64,000 bases of DNA from PALSA-505 sp963702235. GTDB lineage: Bacteria; Actinomycetota; Actinomycetes; Streptosporangiales; Streptosporangiaceae. Location: NCBI GenBank assembly GCA_963702235.1, contig CAVPBZ010000023.1:119862-183861 (forward strand), given 5' to 3'. The position numbers and the translations under genes were made by a program. The notes beneath the pieces were generated by a model. It did not search any database. It saw only the letters and a list, made by a program, of their open reading frames with translations, and was not told where the DNA came from. Positions 43,729 through 52,585 of this stretch are shown here, piece after piece; positions within the stretch are counted from its first letter, which is position 1; each line of letters opens with the position of its first letter.

Positions 43729-43909
43729 GAGCGAACAGCAGCGCTGGTACTTCTGCGTGAAGCACCAGACGGTCGAGCCCGAGGACGGCTGCCCGGCCAA
43801 GGACAGGCTCGGGCCGTACAACAGCCGGGAAGAAGCCGCGCACGCGTTGGAGAAGGTGCAGGAGCGCAACCAGGAGTGGGACGCGGCCGACGATGACGCA
43901 GGCGACTGA
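43727..43909 (+). CDS. Small conserved acidic protein next to map
   Basis: A 60-aa protein: MSEQQRWYFCVKHQTVEPED, then GCPAKDRLGPYNSREEAAHA and an acidic tail. Two Cys (10 and 22) and the D-R-L-G-P-Y motif are characteristic of a short actinobacterial family; some relatives are annotated as SPOR-like. Its start codon overlaps that of map on the opposite strand by two bases. TCTAAT at about 43717-43722 could be its -10 box, giving a leaderless mRNA. The function is unknown. Confidence 0.75.
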   Translation: MSEQQRWYFCVKHQTVEPEDGCPAKDRLGPYNSREEAAHALEKVQERNQEWDAADDDAGD

Positions 43910-44034
43910 CCCGGCCGGACTGCCTGCGCCCGGGCCAGATCCCGCGCATCCGGGCCCGCCGCGCGGGGCCATACTGCCTCCGCAGTCCACTCCGGCACCG
44001 CCGGTAGGGTGAGGGCAGCAGGAAGGGGCGGGCT

Positions 44035-45024
44035 GTGACCCAGGATTGGCCAGCGAACCCCGGGTCAGCCGCAGACGGCCCTGGGCTGGGCGGCCCCCGG
44101 CTGAGCGAGCACGGGCTGTCGGCGGCCGCCGAGGCACGGATGGCGGAAATTCGCGGCAGCGGCACCTGGGGCTCGGCGCTGTCGGCCGACGAGTTTGCCT
44201 CGATCCGCAGTGTCGGATTCGAGCCGGTCGGCCAAGTTCTCGGCGCGGCCGTCTACAACATCGGCTACACCGGCGGATTCGCCTGTCCAGGTGCCTGGGC
44301 CGGCTACGGCGGCTGGGCCACGCCTTACCGCAGCGTCACCCAGGTCTCAGGCCAGGGCGGCTACGGCTCGTTCGGCGCGCTGGTGCAGACCATGTACGAG
44401 GCGCGCCGCACCGCGATTGGCCGGATGATCGCCGAGTGCGTCGAGCTGGGCGGGCACGGGGTCGTGGGGGTCTCGCTCACCATCGGCCCGTTCCCGGCCG
44501 GCGGCCTGGAGTTCAAGGCGATCGGCACCGCGGTCAGGGTGCCGGGCGCGCCGCTGCCGAAGACGCCGTTCACCTCCGACCTGTCCGGCCAGGACTTCAC
44601 CAAGCTGATCATGGCTGGCTGGGTGCCGGCCGGCCTCGTGCTCGGCATCTCGATCGGCGCCAGGCACGACGACTGGCTGACCACTGGCCAGACCCGGTGG
44701 GGCGTCGGCAACGCCGAGGTGACCGGGTACACCGAGCTGGTCAACGACGCGAGGCACGACGCGCGGGTCCAGCTGGAGAAGGACGTGCGGGCGCACGGCG
44801 CGGAAGGCGTCGTGATCGCCGACATGACCATGCGGATCCGCGAACGGGAGTGCCCGTCCCAGCAGCACGGCCGGGACCACATCGCAGAGGTGACGATCAT
44901 CGGGACGGCCATCGCCCGGTTCGCCCGCAAGCACGGCCAGGAGGTCCCGCCCGTCCTGCCGGTGCTATCCCTGGACCCGCAGCGCCGGCAGGCGGCCCGG
45001 GTCCGGCTGGGACCGACGCGCTGA
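44035..45024 (+). CDS. YbjQ-like (heavy-metal-binding fold) duplicated-domain protein, first gene
   Basis: A 329-aa soluble protein with two YbjQ/UPF0145-like domains. The first is around FEPVGQVLGAAVYNIGYTGG to FKAIGTAV (60-175). The second follows TPFTSDLSGQDFTKLIMAGW and ends EVTIIGTAI (180-300). Each has the pattern of a strand-rich core and a long helix with EARRTAIGRMIAE-like residues. The family is a pentameric fold of unknown function. The GTG start is preceded by GGAAGGGGCGGG. A paralogue follows 58 bp downstream. Confidence 0.75.
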   Translation: MTQDWPANPGSAADGPGLGGPRLSEHGLSAAAEARMAEIRGSGTWGSALSADEFASIRSVGFEPVGQVLGAAVYNIGYTGGFACPGAWAGYGGWATPYRSVTQVSGQGGYGSFGALVQTMYEARRTAIGRMIAECVELGGHGVVGVSLTIGPFPAGGLEFKAIGTAVRVPGAPLPKTPFTSDLSGQDFTKLIMAGWVPAGLVLGISIGARHDDWLTTGQTRWGVGNAEVTGYTELVNDARHDARVQLEKDVRAHGAEGVVIADMTMRIRERECPSQQHGRDHIAEVTIIGTAIARFARKHGQEVPPVLPVLSLDPQRRQAARVRLGPTR

Positions 45025-45082
45025 ACCCGGCGCGAGGATACGACGTGATCACAGCAGCAGCGCAACCGCCCAGGGAGTGGCA

Positions 45083-45949
45083 ATGACCGAGCAGCAGGGC
45101 ACGGACGTCAGCGCGGCGGAGCCGCAGCACGCGCCGTCGGGGGTGCCGCAGGACGCGATGCGCCGCCTGGCCGAGCTGCAGCCAGGGCGGGCGGGCTCCA
45201 TCTTCACTTCCGACCTGTCAGTGAACGAGTTCCTGCTCGTCCGCGAGGCCGGCTTCCGGCCGCTGGGCCTGGTCCTGGGCAGCTCGATCTACCACGTGGG
45301 GCTGCAGCTGGGCCGGTGGAGCAAGAACCAGGAGCTCGACGTGCTGTCCCAGGCCATGTACCACGCCCGCGAGCTGGCGATGAGCCGGATGGAGGCCGAG
45401 GCCGACGAGCTGCAGGCTGACGGCATCGTCGGCGTGCGGCTGGACGTGGAGCTGAAGGAGTTCGGCAGCGATGTCGCCGAGTTCATCGCGATCGGCACCG
45501 CGGTGAAGGCGGAAGAGGGCGCGGGCGGCGGCGGTGTCGCGCAATGGCGCAACAACAAGAACCAGCCGTTCACCTCCGACCTGTCCGGGCAGGACTTCTG
45601 GACGCTCATCCGGGCGGGCTACGCGCCGCTGGGCATGGTGATGGGCTCGTGCGTCTACCACGTCGCGCACCAGCGGCTCGGCGGCGTGCTCGGCAACATC
45701 GGCAGGAACGTGGAGCTCGAGCAGTTCACCCAGGCGCTGTACGACGCGCGCGAGCTGGCGATGAGCCGGATGCAGGCCGAGGCCGAGGCGCTGCACGCCG
45801 AGGGCATCGTCGGGGTGCAGCTCCGTCAGCACAGTCACACCTGGGGCTCGCACACCACCGAGTTCTTCGCGATCGGCACCGCGGTGCGCCCGCTGCGGCC
45901 CGACCACATCATCGAGCGGCCGACCATGGTGCTCAGCCTGGACTCCTGA
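45083..45949 (+). CDS. YbjQ-like duplicated-domain protein, second gene
   Basis: A 288-aa paralogue of the preceding gene, again with two related domains (FRPLGLVLGSSIYHVG to EFIAIGTAV, and YAPLGMVMGSCVYHV to EFFAIGTAV). The linker QPFTSDLSGQDFW is shared with the first gene. Both halves contain the helix ARELAMSRM.AEA..L. AGGGAG five bases before ATG 45083 selects that start over a GTG six bases earlier. The stop codon is the first base triplet of an 83-bp tandem repeat. Confidence 0.78.
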   Translation: MTEQQGTDVSAAEPQHAPSGVPQDAMRRLAELQPGRAGSIFTSDLSVNEFLLVREAGFRPLGLVLGSSIYHVGLQLGRWSKNQELDVLSQAMYHARELAMSRMEAEADELQADGIVGVRLDVELKEFGSDVAEFIAIGTAVKAEEGAGGGGVAQWRNNKNQPFTSDLSGQDFWTLIRAGYAPLGMVMGSCVYHVAHQRLGGVLGNIGRNVELEQFTQALYDARELAMSRMQAEAEALHAEGIVGVQLRQHSHTWGSHTTEFFAIGTAVRPLRPDHIIERPTMVLSLDS

Positions 45950-46132
45950 CATGCGGGGGCTCCGCCCCCCGCAGGCCCCCTGGAAACCCGTCGTACCTCT
46001 CGGGGGTGCTGAACGTCCTGGTCAAGCCCTGACCTGCGGGGGCTCCGCCCCCCGCAGGCCCCCCGGAAACCCGTCGTACCTCTCGGGGGTGCTGAACGTC
46101 CTGGTCAAGCCCTGACCTGCGGGGGGCTCCAC
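45947..46132 (+). repeat. 83-bp tandem repeat with internal hairpin
   Basis: Two nearly identical units start at 45947 and 46030, and a truncated third at 46113, exactly 83 bp apart. Each begins TGA.CTGCGGGGGCTCCGCCC, a GC hairpin common in actinobacterial intergenic regions. It then contains AAACCCGTCGTACCTCTCGG and GGTGCTGAACGTCCTGGTCA. The hairpin could terminate transcription of the YbjQ genes from the left or of the gene on the right. Confidence 0.85.
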
Positions 46133-46134
46133 AC

Positions 46135-46737
46135 CTATTCCGGTGGCGGGCCGCTCACCGTGTCCAGCAGCCTGGCCAGCCTGCTGCGCAGCCCGCGCAG
46201 CCCGGCCGGCTGGCCCGCGCCGGGGCGCGGGTCCCCGGCCGCGGCGCTGACCAGGTGCTGCGCCGCGTCGAACGTGACCGGATCGGCCGCGGCCCGCACG
46301 GTCAGCGCCTCGTGCGCCAGCTCCTCGAGCTCCGGGTCGCCCTGGTCCAGCGCGAGGATCACCGCGCCGGCCTTGCGCGCGTCGCTGACCCGCTCGAGCA
46401 GCGGCACCGGCGCCGCGGCCGGGCTGACGACGAACAGCGCCTCGCCGCGCCGGGCCGCCTCCAGCCGCTCCAGGCCGACCCGCAGGTGCTCGGGCGCGCC
46501 GGGCACGGGGGCCCACCGGATCAGCGTCGGCGCGAGCTCGGGAAGGTCCGCGAACCGGCTCTCCTCATCCAGGTGCGCGGCGAGGTGCCAGGGCTCCTCG
46601 TCGGGCGTGCCGACGAGCAGCAGCCCGCCGGGCGTGCGGGTACTCGTCCGCAGCGCCCGCGCGAACGCGCGCGTCCGCTCCAGCCACCCGGTAGGGGCGA
46701 GCAGCGCGCGCAGCGCGGCCACCTGATCGGCATCCAC
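46135..46737 (-). CDS. Conserved protein of unknown function, divergent from npdG
   Basis: A 200-aa Leu/Ala-rich soluble protein (MDADQVAALRALLAPTGWLE at the start). It has an alpha/beta pattern with GGLLLVGTPDEEPWHLAAHL and GEALFVVSPAAAPVPLLERV. No catalytic motif is recognised. Similar proteins beside F420 reductase genes are familiar in Actinobacteria, so a link to that gene is possible but unproven. It runs toward the 83-bp repeat. Confidence 0.7.
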   Translation of the reverse strand: MDADQVAALRALLAPTGWLERTRAFARALRTSTRTPGGLLLVGTPDEEPWHLAAHLDEESRFADLPELAPTLIRWAPVPGAPEHLRVGLERLEAARRGEALFVVSPAAAPVPLLERVSDARKAGAVILALDQGDPELEELAHEALTVRAAADPVTFDAAQHLVSAAAGDPRPGAGQPAGLRGLRSRLARLLDTVSGPPPE

Positions 46738-46859
46738 TCGCCCATGGTGCCCTACCGCCGGTAAGCGCGCATCTGTACTGCGGGTAACGCGCCAGGTCCG
46801 CGGGGGTGTACCGGGGCAAACCCGCCCGGTTCCGCGGCGCCGGCCCGGCCAGTGGCACG

Positions 46860-47588
46860 ATGGGACCCGTGAGCCAACCTGACACGAGTCAAGCCAGCAC
46901 CCGGCCCGCGGCAGCCGGGCCGCCCGGCCAGGCCGATCCGGCCGGGATGGTCATCGGCATCCTCGGCGGCACCGGCGACCAGGGCCGCGGGCTGGCCCGC
47001 AGGTTCGCCATGGCAGGCCATCGCGTGATCATCGGGTCCCGGCAGGCCGAACGCGCCGCCGCAGCCGCCGCAGAGCTCGGCACCGAGCTCGGCATCGAGG
47101 GCGCCGCCAACGCGCAGGCGGCCCGGCAGGCCGACATCGTCATCGTCGCGGTGCCCTGGGAGGGTCACGGGGACCTGCTGGCCGTCCTCGCCGGCGACCT
47201 CGCGGGGAAGATCGTCATCGACTGCGTGAACCCGCTCGACTTCGACGCGCGCGGCTGCCGCCCGCTGCCCGTTCCGGAGGGCAGCGCGGCCGAGCAGGCT
47301 GCGGCCGTCCTGCCTGGCAGCCGCGTGGTCGGCGCCTTCCACCACGTGTCAGCGGTGCTGCTGCTCGACCCGGAGGTCACCGAGTTCGACCTGGACGTGC
47401 TGGTGCTCGGCGACGACCGGCAGGCTACCGACCTGGTGCAGGCGCTGGCCGCGCGCATCCCCGGGATGCGCGGCGTCTATGCCGGCCGGCTGCGCAACTG
47501 CGGCCCGGTCGAGGGACTCACCGCGAACCTGGTCTCGATCAACCGCCGGTACAAGGCGCACGCCGGGATCCGGATAACGGATATCTAG
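46860..47588 (+). CDS. npdG: F420H2:NADP+ oxidoreductase (NADPH-dependent F420 reductase)
   Basis: A 242-aa enzyme that exchanges hydride between NADPH and coenzyme F420 in the cytosol. After a 30-residue Pro/Ala-rich extension, the NADP-binding motif is GILGGTGDQGRGLARR (near 33), with the phosphate-binding IIGSRQAERA at the end of the second strand. The F420-site region includes VDCVNPLD-like IDCVNPLDF and VVGAFHHVSA, and the C-terminal NCGPVEGLTANLVSINRRYK is conserved. ATG 46860 and GTG 46869 are both possible; neither has a clear ribosome-binding site. Confidence 0.9.
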   Translation: MGPVSQPDTSQASTRPAAAGPPGQADPAGMVIGILGGTGDQGRGLARRFAMAGHRVIIGSRQAERAAAAAAELGTELGIEGAANAQAARQADIVIVAVPWEGHGDLLAVLAGDLAGKIVIDCVNPLDFDARGCRPLPVPEGSAAEQAAAVLPGSRVVGAFHHVSAVLLLDPEVTEFDLDVLVLGDDRQATDLVQALAARIPGMRGVYAGRLRNCGPVEGLTANLVSINRRYKAHAGIRITDI

Positions 47589-47865
47589 CTCCCGAACGGG
47601 CACAGGCCGGGCAGTCAGCCGGCTGCCAGCCGGATGCGGCTGGCGTACGTGCCCGCTACGAACCAGTCTCCCGCGCCGTTCGCGGCCGCTCCTGGCTGCG
47701 CTGCGAGTCCGGCCCGGGTGGCCGGCCCGCCGTCCCCGGAGAATCCCCGCACATGGTCGCCTGCGAGATCGGCGTGGAAGGTATCTGTCACGCCCCGCTC
47801 GACGGGCTATGACCCGTCAGAACGGCCGTAACCGCGGCGCTGGCCGGCCGCACGGGCCCTGTAAT

Positions 47866-48672
47866 TTAGCTGACGGTGGCGGTGAAGGTGCCGCCCTGGT
47901 TGAGCCGCAACTGGCCGCCGCCGCAGAGGTTCGGGACGGCGGTCGAGCCCTGATACACCAGCGGGCTGCTCTGATCGCCGCTGGGATACCACTGGTCGCT
48001 GGTGACCGCATAGGTCTGGGTCGGCATTGCCACGGTGAACGTGCTTGCCGACGGCGTCGCACCCGAGACGCAGGCCACGGCGAAGACCACTTGCGGCTTA
48101 CTGACTGTCAGCGAGAACGACGTGTGGTTGCCGGGCACCGTGAAGTCGTAGCCCACTTTCAGCGTTGTCCCGGGCGAGATCTTCAGATCGCCTTCCATTG
48201 CCTGGGGCCCCATGGTCAGCGGGGCGGGGCACACCGCCGATTGCGTGCCGCTCCACGACCCGGCGCTGCCGTTGGCACTGTAATGCCAGCGGAAGTTGGC
48301 TTTGGTGCTCTGCGGACAGGGCGCGCCGCAGCCGGGGACCACGGCCACGGCTCCGGAGTAAAAGCGGAATCGCCCCACCCCGCCGATCTGTACCTTGACG
48401 TCCGCTTGGAAGTCACAGGTAGGCGTCTGTGGAACCGGAAGGCTAAGCGTTCCGGACGTCCCGGTCGTTCTGCCCAGGCGGTGATTGGGTGTCGAGTTTT
48501 TGGTGTTGAGGGTCAGCCGCCACACCCCAGTGGGACTGGAGGGGATGGTGAAGGTTACCTGGGTGGCCGTGATGACCGGCGGGACATGAGTCCCGGCAGA
48601 GGCTACTCCGGCGGTAGCTAGCACCGAACCGGCCACCAGGACGGTGGCCAGCGACAACGCCAATCGTCGCAT
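47866..48672 (-). CDS. Secreted protein with a duplicated module
   Basis: A 268-aa exported protein. The signal peptide (1-26) ends SAG. The mature part holds a module with RWHYSANGSAGSWSGTQS, then ISPGTTLKVGYDFTVPGNH, VVFAVACVSG, QWYPSGDQSSPLVYQGS and NLCGGGQLRLNQGGTFTA. It ends abruptly there. The same blocks occur in the frameshifted subtilase gene 1.6 kb away, where a further RWHYSA block follows GGTFTS. The module is beta-rich with four or five Cys; the function is unknown. GAAGGAGG precedes the ATG. Confidence 0.75.
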   Translation of the reverse strand: MRRLALSLATVLVAGSVLATAGVASAGTHVPPVITATQVTFTIPSSPTGVWRLTLNTKNSTPNHRLGRTTGTSGTLSLPVPQTPTCDFQADVKVQIGGVGRFRFYSGAVAVVPGCGAPCPQSTKANFRWHYSANGSAGSWSGTQSAVCPAPLTMGPQAMEGDLKISPGTTLKVGYDFTVPGNHTSFSLTVSKPQVVFAVACVSGATPSASTFTVAMPTQTYAVTSDQWYPSGDQSSPLVYQGSTAVPNLCGGGQLRLNQGGTFTATVS

Positions 48673-48832
48673 GAATCCTCCTTCGCGGGGCGAGCAGTCG
48701 CCGCCCAAGAGTCGAAGGGCACGACCCCCTGGCAGGGGTCACGGTACGGCACGGCAGGCCTCGTGTTGGCTTGTGCGGGGACGAGCCGACGGCCCCGCCC
48801 GCACAGGCCAGGACCGGGACCGTCGTTTCACT

Positions 48833-48892
48833 AGTGCGCTGCCGGGAGACATTTGATCCATAGATAACAGGATTTTTCCGCCCAACCCGTAG
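48833..48892 (-). repeat. Regulator-gene 5' fragment, copy A
   Basis: Read on the minus strand, a 60-bp segment matches copy B near 53.86 kb at roughly three quarters of positions. Shared blocks include TGTTAT, GGATCAAATG and GCACTAGT. It also shares ATGGATCA-N15-CGCACTAGTGAAACG with the helix-turn-helix remnant at 51250. It encodes MDQMSPGSALVKRR and then loses the family. Confidence 0.65.
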
Positions 48893-49140
48893 CCGGGACC
48901 CGGTCGCGCGAACGCAGGTTCCACCTGGCACGTCGCGGAGAACCCGTTCGTGCCGTTGCCGGTGACGATGTAGGTGTTCCCCCGCGGTCATCGCCTGCCC
49001 GTAGCAGGTGCCGGTGCTTGCTGCTGCCGCCCGCACCTGGTTGTGGCCCACGTCCGCGATCACTAGGTTGCCGTGCTGGTCTGCCGCGGCAGCGCGAGTG
49101 GAAAGGCAAGCGCTGTCCGCAGGCCCCGCGGTTGCCGGCC
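48880..49140 (-). pseudogene. NHL-repeat (beta-propeller) protein fragment
   Basis: The minus strand encodes AGPADSACLSTRAAAADQHG, then NLVIADVGHNQVR, STGTCYGQAMTAG and, after a one-base gain in a G5 run near 48981, NTYIVTGNGTNGFSATC. These are one to two NHL propeller blades (the DGxGNLxIADxxNxRIR pattern). There is no start, signal peptide or further blades, so it is a fragment of a secreted NHL protein. It runs straight into regulator fragment copy A. Confidence 0.7.
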
Positions 49141-49328
49141 GGCGCGTTTCCGTTCGGCAGCGCGATGATCACCCAGATGATCTCGCGCGGCGACAGGGTC
49201 GCCTCGATCAAGTCCGCACCGGCCAGCGGGCAAGTGTCGGTCAACGTCAAGGCCGGAAAGGTCACCGTCGACATGCCCATGGCCTGGGGTGACACCCCTC
49301 GTACATCAGGCGGCCGACCGTGCGACGG

Positions 49329-51037
49329 TCAGGGGTGGGCGGTGGCGAAGGCGAGGCTGGAGGGGATGTTGATGGCGCCGTTGTGGATCAGGTTCCGCGG
49401 TAGCTGGGTGGCGGTGTTCTCGATGGCCTGGAAGACGTGGTCGGCGTGGATGCCCGGGACGAGGGACCGGATCAGGGCGGCCTGGCCGGAGACGAACGGG
49501 GTGGACATGGAGGTGCCGGCCCAGATGTCGTAGCCGCCGCCGGGCATCGGGCCGACGATTCCTTCGCCGGGTGCCCCGACGTCGACCCAGCCACCGTAGT
49601 CGGAGAATGACGTGAGGGCGCTGTTGGCCTGGTTCATGGCGGCGACGCTGAGGGTCTGGGACCAGGCGGCGGGGTATTCCTGCTGGTTGCTGCCCCCGTT
49701 TCCGGCGGCCGCGACCACGACGACGCCGGCCTGCTGGGCTTGCTGGACGGCCTGCTGGAGCAGGTTGGACGGCGGCTGGGTGGCAGTGCCGAAGCTGAGG
49801 TTGATCACCCCGGCGCCGGCCGCGGTGGCGTCCAGGATGGCCTGGGCGGCGCCGTAGACGGTGCCGTGGCCGTTGCCGTTGAGCACCTTCTCCGGCAAGA
49901 TTTTCGCTTGCGGGGCGACCAGGGCGATCAGCCCGGCCACGAAGGTGCCGTGCCCGACCGCGGCATCCCCGGCCGGAGTGGCCACGTCGGCAGTGTCGTT
50001 GTTGTCGGCGACGTAGTTCCACCCATGGACCAGCCGGCCGTGCAGCGCCGGCACGGTGGGGTCGGCGCCGGTGTCCAGGACCGCGACGGTGACACCCGCG
50101 CCGTTGCTTTGCTGGTGTGCCGCCGCGAGATGCACGGTGGTGGCGGCGGGCTGGTGGGTGTAGGTGCGGGGTAGTTTCCCGTCCCGGACCGGCTTGCCGT
50201 AGGGCCAGGAGTAGAACTCGGTGTCGGCCAGCTTGACCGGCAGGTTACAGCACGGCCTTGGAGCCGTTGATCTGGCCGGCCAGTTGGGCCAGTTCGCCGG
50301 GTGGCCACAGGCTGCGCGGCAGGGTCGGGGTCACCAGGTAGATGCCGCGCGACGCCAGTCCGCCCTTGTTGACCTTGACCGGGAAGGCGGCGGTGATGTC
50401 GCCGATCGAGTATCCCTGCGCGAGGTCAATCTTGACGATGACCTGGGTCGGCTGCGGGGCGGGGGCGGCGGTTTGGGGCCGCCGGGGCCCGGGGTGAAGG
50501 AACTGGTGCCGCTCCAGCCGCCAGCCGCGCCGCCCGCGGAGTAGTGCCAGCGGACGTGGACCGGGTCGGCCGGGTCGCTGGAGGCCAGGCCGGAGGTGAA
50601 CGTCCCGCCGTTCTGCAGCGAGATTCGGGCGCCGCCGCACAGGTCCGGCACGACGGCCGCCCCCCCGTAGCTGGCCAGGGCGGACTGGTCGCCGCTGGGG
50701 AACCAGTCGCCCCCGTCATTCAGCGGGTCCACATACGAGGCCTTGGTCAGCGGCACCGTGATGAGGCCGCCGCCGGATCCGGACACGCACGTGGCGTTGA
50801 AGGTGACCTGCGCGCCAGGGAAGACTACCGCGCCGCGGGGTGGTTGCCCGGCATCGTGAACTCATAGCCGGCCTCCAGCAGGACGCCGGGGCTGACCTGC
50901 AGGTTTCCGTCCATCGCCTGGGTGGGGAGGGCGATCAGGACGTTCGCGTACACGGCCGGCGGAGCTGCCGCCAGCGGCGCGGCGACGGCCGCGGCAATCA
51001 CCAGCACGCACAGTGCCCGGCGGCTGCGCCTGATCAT
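49329..51037 (-). pseudogene. Secreted subtilisin-like (S8) protease with N-terminal module, frameshifted
   Basis: Four reading-frame segments in order make one 569-residue precursor. The first is a signal peptide (CVLVIAAAVAAPLAAAPPAV) with the module start (VSPGVLLEAGYEFTMPGNH). The second covers the rest of the module (ATCVSGSGGG, WFPSGDQSALASYGG, DLCGGARISLQNGGTFTSG, RWHYSAGGAAGGWSGTS). The third is a propeptide-like part (VIVKIDLAQGYSIGDITAAF). The last is the catalytic domain with Asp (VAVLDTGAD), His (GHGTFVAGL), Asn (AAAGNGG) and Ser (GTSMSTPFVSG). Switches lie near 50835, in the C-rich stretch near 50465 and at about 50250. The catalytic domain itself is intact. The shared module links it to the secreted gene at 47866. 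Confidence 0.75.
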
Positions 51038-51249
51038 GCCGCTGCCCCGGCCGGGACGCCGCCAGTCGCGGGAATATCCTCATCGCCGCGATGCGCCCGG
51101 GAAATGCCTATATGCCCCCACATGCGCACCAGTCTCACCACCGTTCCCGGCACGTCAAGCCGCACGCCCGGCGGCCCGGGGCACCGGAATCCGGCAGCAC
51201 CGCCCGCCCGGGGCCCTGGGAGGGCGCGGGCCGGGCAGAAACGCATCTG

Positions 51250-51465
51250 ATGGATCAGGCACCGGTCTGCCGCGCACTAGTGAAACGGGGTGATCCCCGG
51301 GCCAGGGCCAGGCCGCCGGAACGCCTGTCGATGACCGTGCTGGCGGCGCTGTGCGACATCTTCGGGTGCACACCCGGCGACCTGATCACTATCCAGCCGG
51401 TAGCGGTGCCCTGGCCGGACACCGGCCCGTCCGCCGCCCGGGCCGGCCCGCACCCCGCGCCCTGA
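51250..51465 (+). pseudogene. Shortened helix-turn-helix regulator
   Basis: A 71-codon frame begins MDQAPVCRALVKRG and continues RPPERLSMTVLAALCDIFGC, then TPGDLI, the second half of an XRE/HTH_26-type domain. The usual recognition-helix segment (S..QVYRLV) between the two parts is missing, so it probably no longer binds DNA. Regulators of this kind often sit with integrase genes in actinobacterial integrative elements; none is present here. Two further 5' fragments of the same gene lie at 48.8 and 53.9 kb. Confidence 0.55.
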
Positions 51466-51565
51466 CGCCCGAGGCCGCGGATACCCGGTGCCAGGGCAGC
51501 AGCGAACCAGCAGCCTGTCCGGCACCAGACTCCGCCCTGACCGCCCGATGACCCGAGGAGAGGCC

Positions 51566-52480
51566 ATGCCGTCCAGCCGATCGCTGCGCGCGGCTGTTTA
51601 CGCCTGGCTGGAGGAGATCCGCTTTCGCACCGGAATGACGGTACTGGCCGGAGCGGTGGTGATCCTCAGCGCCGCGGCAGCGGCCGTGATCGTGGCCGCA
51701 TCCGGCGGGCCAGTGAAAACGCCGCCGGTGGCCGGGCAGGCGCCGCTGGCTGTCCCGCCCCTCCCTGCGTACCCGTCCGCATCCGCTCCCGCACCCCGTC
51801 GGCGGGGCCAGCCAGCCCGCCCGGCGCGGCGGGTCACCACGGCCAGCCCGGCCGCTAGCACCGGCGGCAGCGCCGCCCCGCGCCCCGCGCCGGGCATCCC
51901 GGCCCACACGCCCGCTATCCGGCTGACCGCCGCGCCGGACCCAGCCGACGCCGGCCAGCGCGTCACCTACACCGTCACGATCAGCCCCGCGGCCGCCCGC
52001 GGCACGGTCACCTTCGCCGACGACGGGCACACCATGACCGGCTGCAGCAGCATCATCACCGCCAGCGGTACCGCACGCTGCCGGGTCAGCTACCCCAGCA
52101 CCGGAACGCACAGCATCACCGCCGCCTACCACCCCGGCACCGGCCCGGCCAGCGCGGCTGCCGTCATCGGTGAGACCATCGCCAACTGCGGCCAGCCCTA
52201 TCAAGGCTGCAACCTGCAGAACGCCAACCTGCAGAACGCCACCCTGGCCGGCGCTGACCTGCAAGGAGCCAACCTGCAGAACGCCATCCTGGCCGGCGCC
52301 ATCCTGGCCGGCGCCGACTTGCAAGGAGCCAACCTGCAGAACTCGATCCTGGCCGGCGCTGACCTGGCCGACGCTAACCTGCAAGGAGCCAACCTCGGCG
52401 GCATCACCTGGTCAGACACGACCTGCCCGGACGGCACCAGCAGCAACAATGACAGCAGAACCTGCCAGAACAACCTGTAA
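51566..52480 (+). CDS. Membrane-anchored pentapeptide-repeat protein
   Basis: A 304-aa protein with a short cytoplasmic N-terminus and one transmembrane segment (about 29-50, TVLAGAVVILSAAAAAVIVA). A Pro/Ala/Arg-rich linker follows, then an Ig-like domain (AAPDPADAGQRVTYTVTISP to CRVSYPSTGTHSITAAYHPG). A C-terminal pentapeptide-repeat block of about 14 units (NLQNANLQNATLAGADLQGA pattern, 225-285) forms a right-handed beta-helix. Ending CPDGTSSNNDSRTC suggests a capping disulphide. Such Ig-plus-pentapeptide proteins are probably extracellular; the function is unknown. GAGGAGAGGCC precedes the ATG. Confidence 0.8.
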   Translation: MPSSRSLRAAVYAWLEEIRFRTGMTVLAGAVVILSAAAAAVIVAASGGPVKTPPVAGQAPLAVPPLPAYPSASAPAPRRRGQPARPARRVTTASPAASTGGSAAPRPAPGIPAHTPAIRLTAAPDPADAGQRVTYTVTISPAAARGTVTFADDGHTMTGCSSIITASGTARCRVSYPSTGTHSITAAYHPGTGPASAAAVIGETIANCGQPYQGCNLQNANLQNATLAGADLQGANLQNAILAGAILAGADLQGANLQNSILAGADLADANLQGANLGGITWSDTTCPDGTSSNNDSRTCQNNL

Positions 52481-52585
52481 CCCGGCTGGCCGGGCCACGC
52501 CGTCCGCGGCGTGCCCGCCAGGCTGGCCGGATGCGTCGGCCCGGGCTTGCTCACCGCGGGCAGGGTGCCGTTCGCGGCGGGCCGC

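Noticed and set aside
45947..46132. CRISPR array
   Set aside because: The units are contiguous 83-bp copies without unique spacers, and no cas genes are nearby.
49740..50174. Plus-strand frame opposite the subtilase
   Set aside because: It is antisense to the catalytic domain with its Asp, His and Ser motifs.
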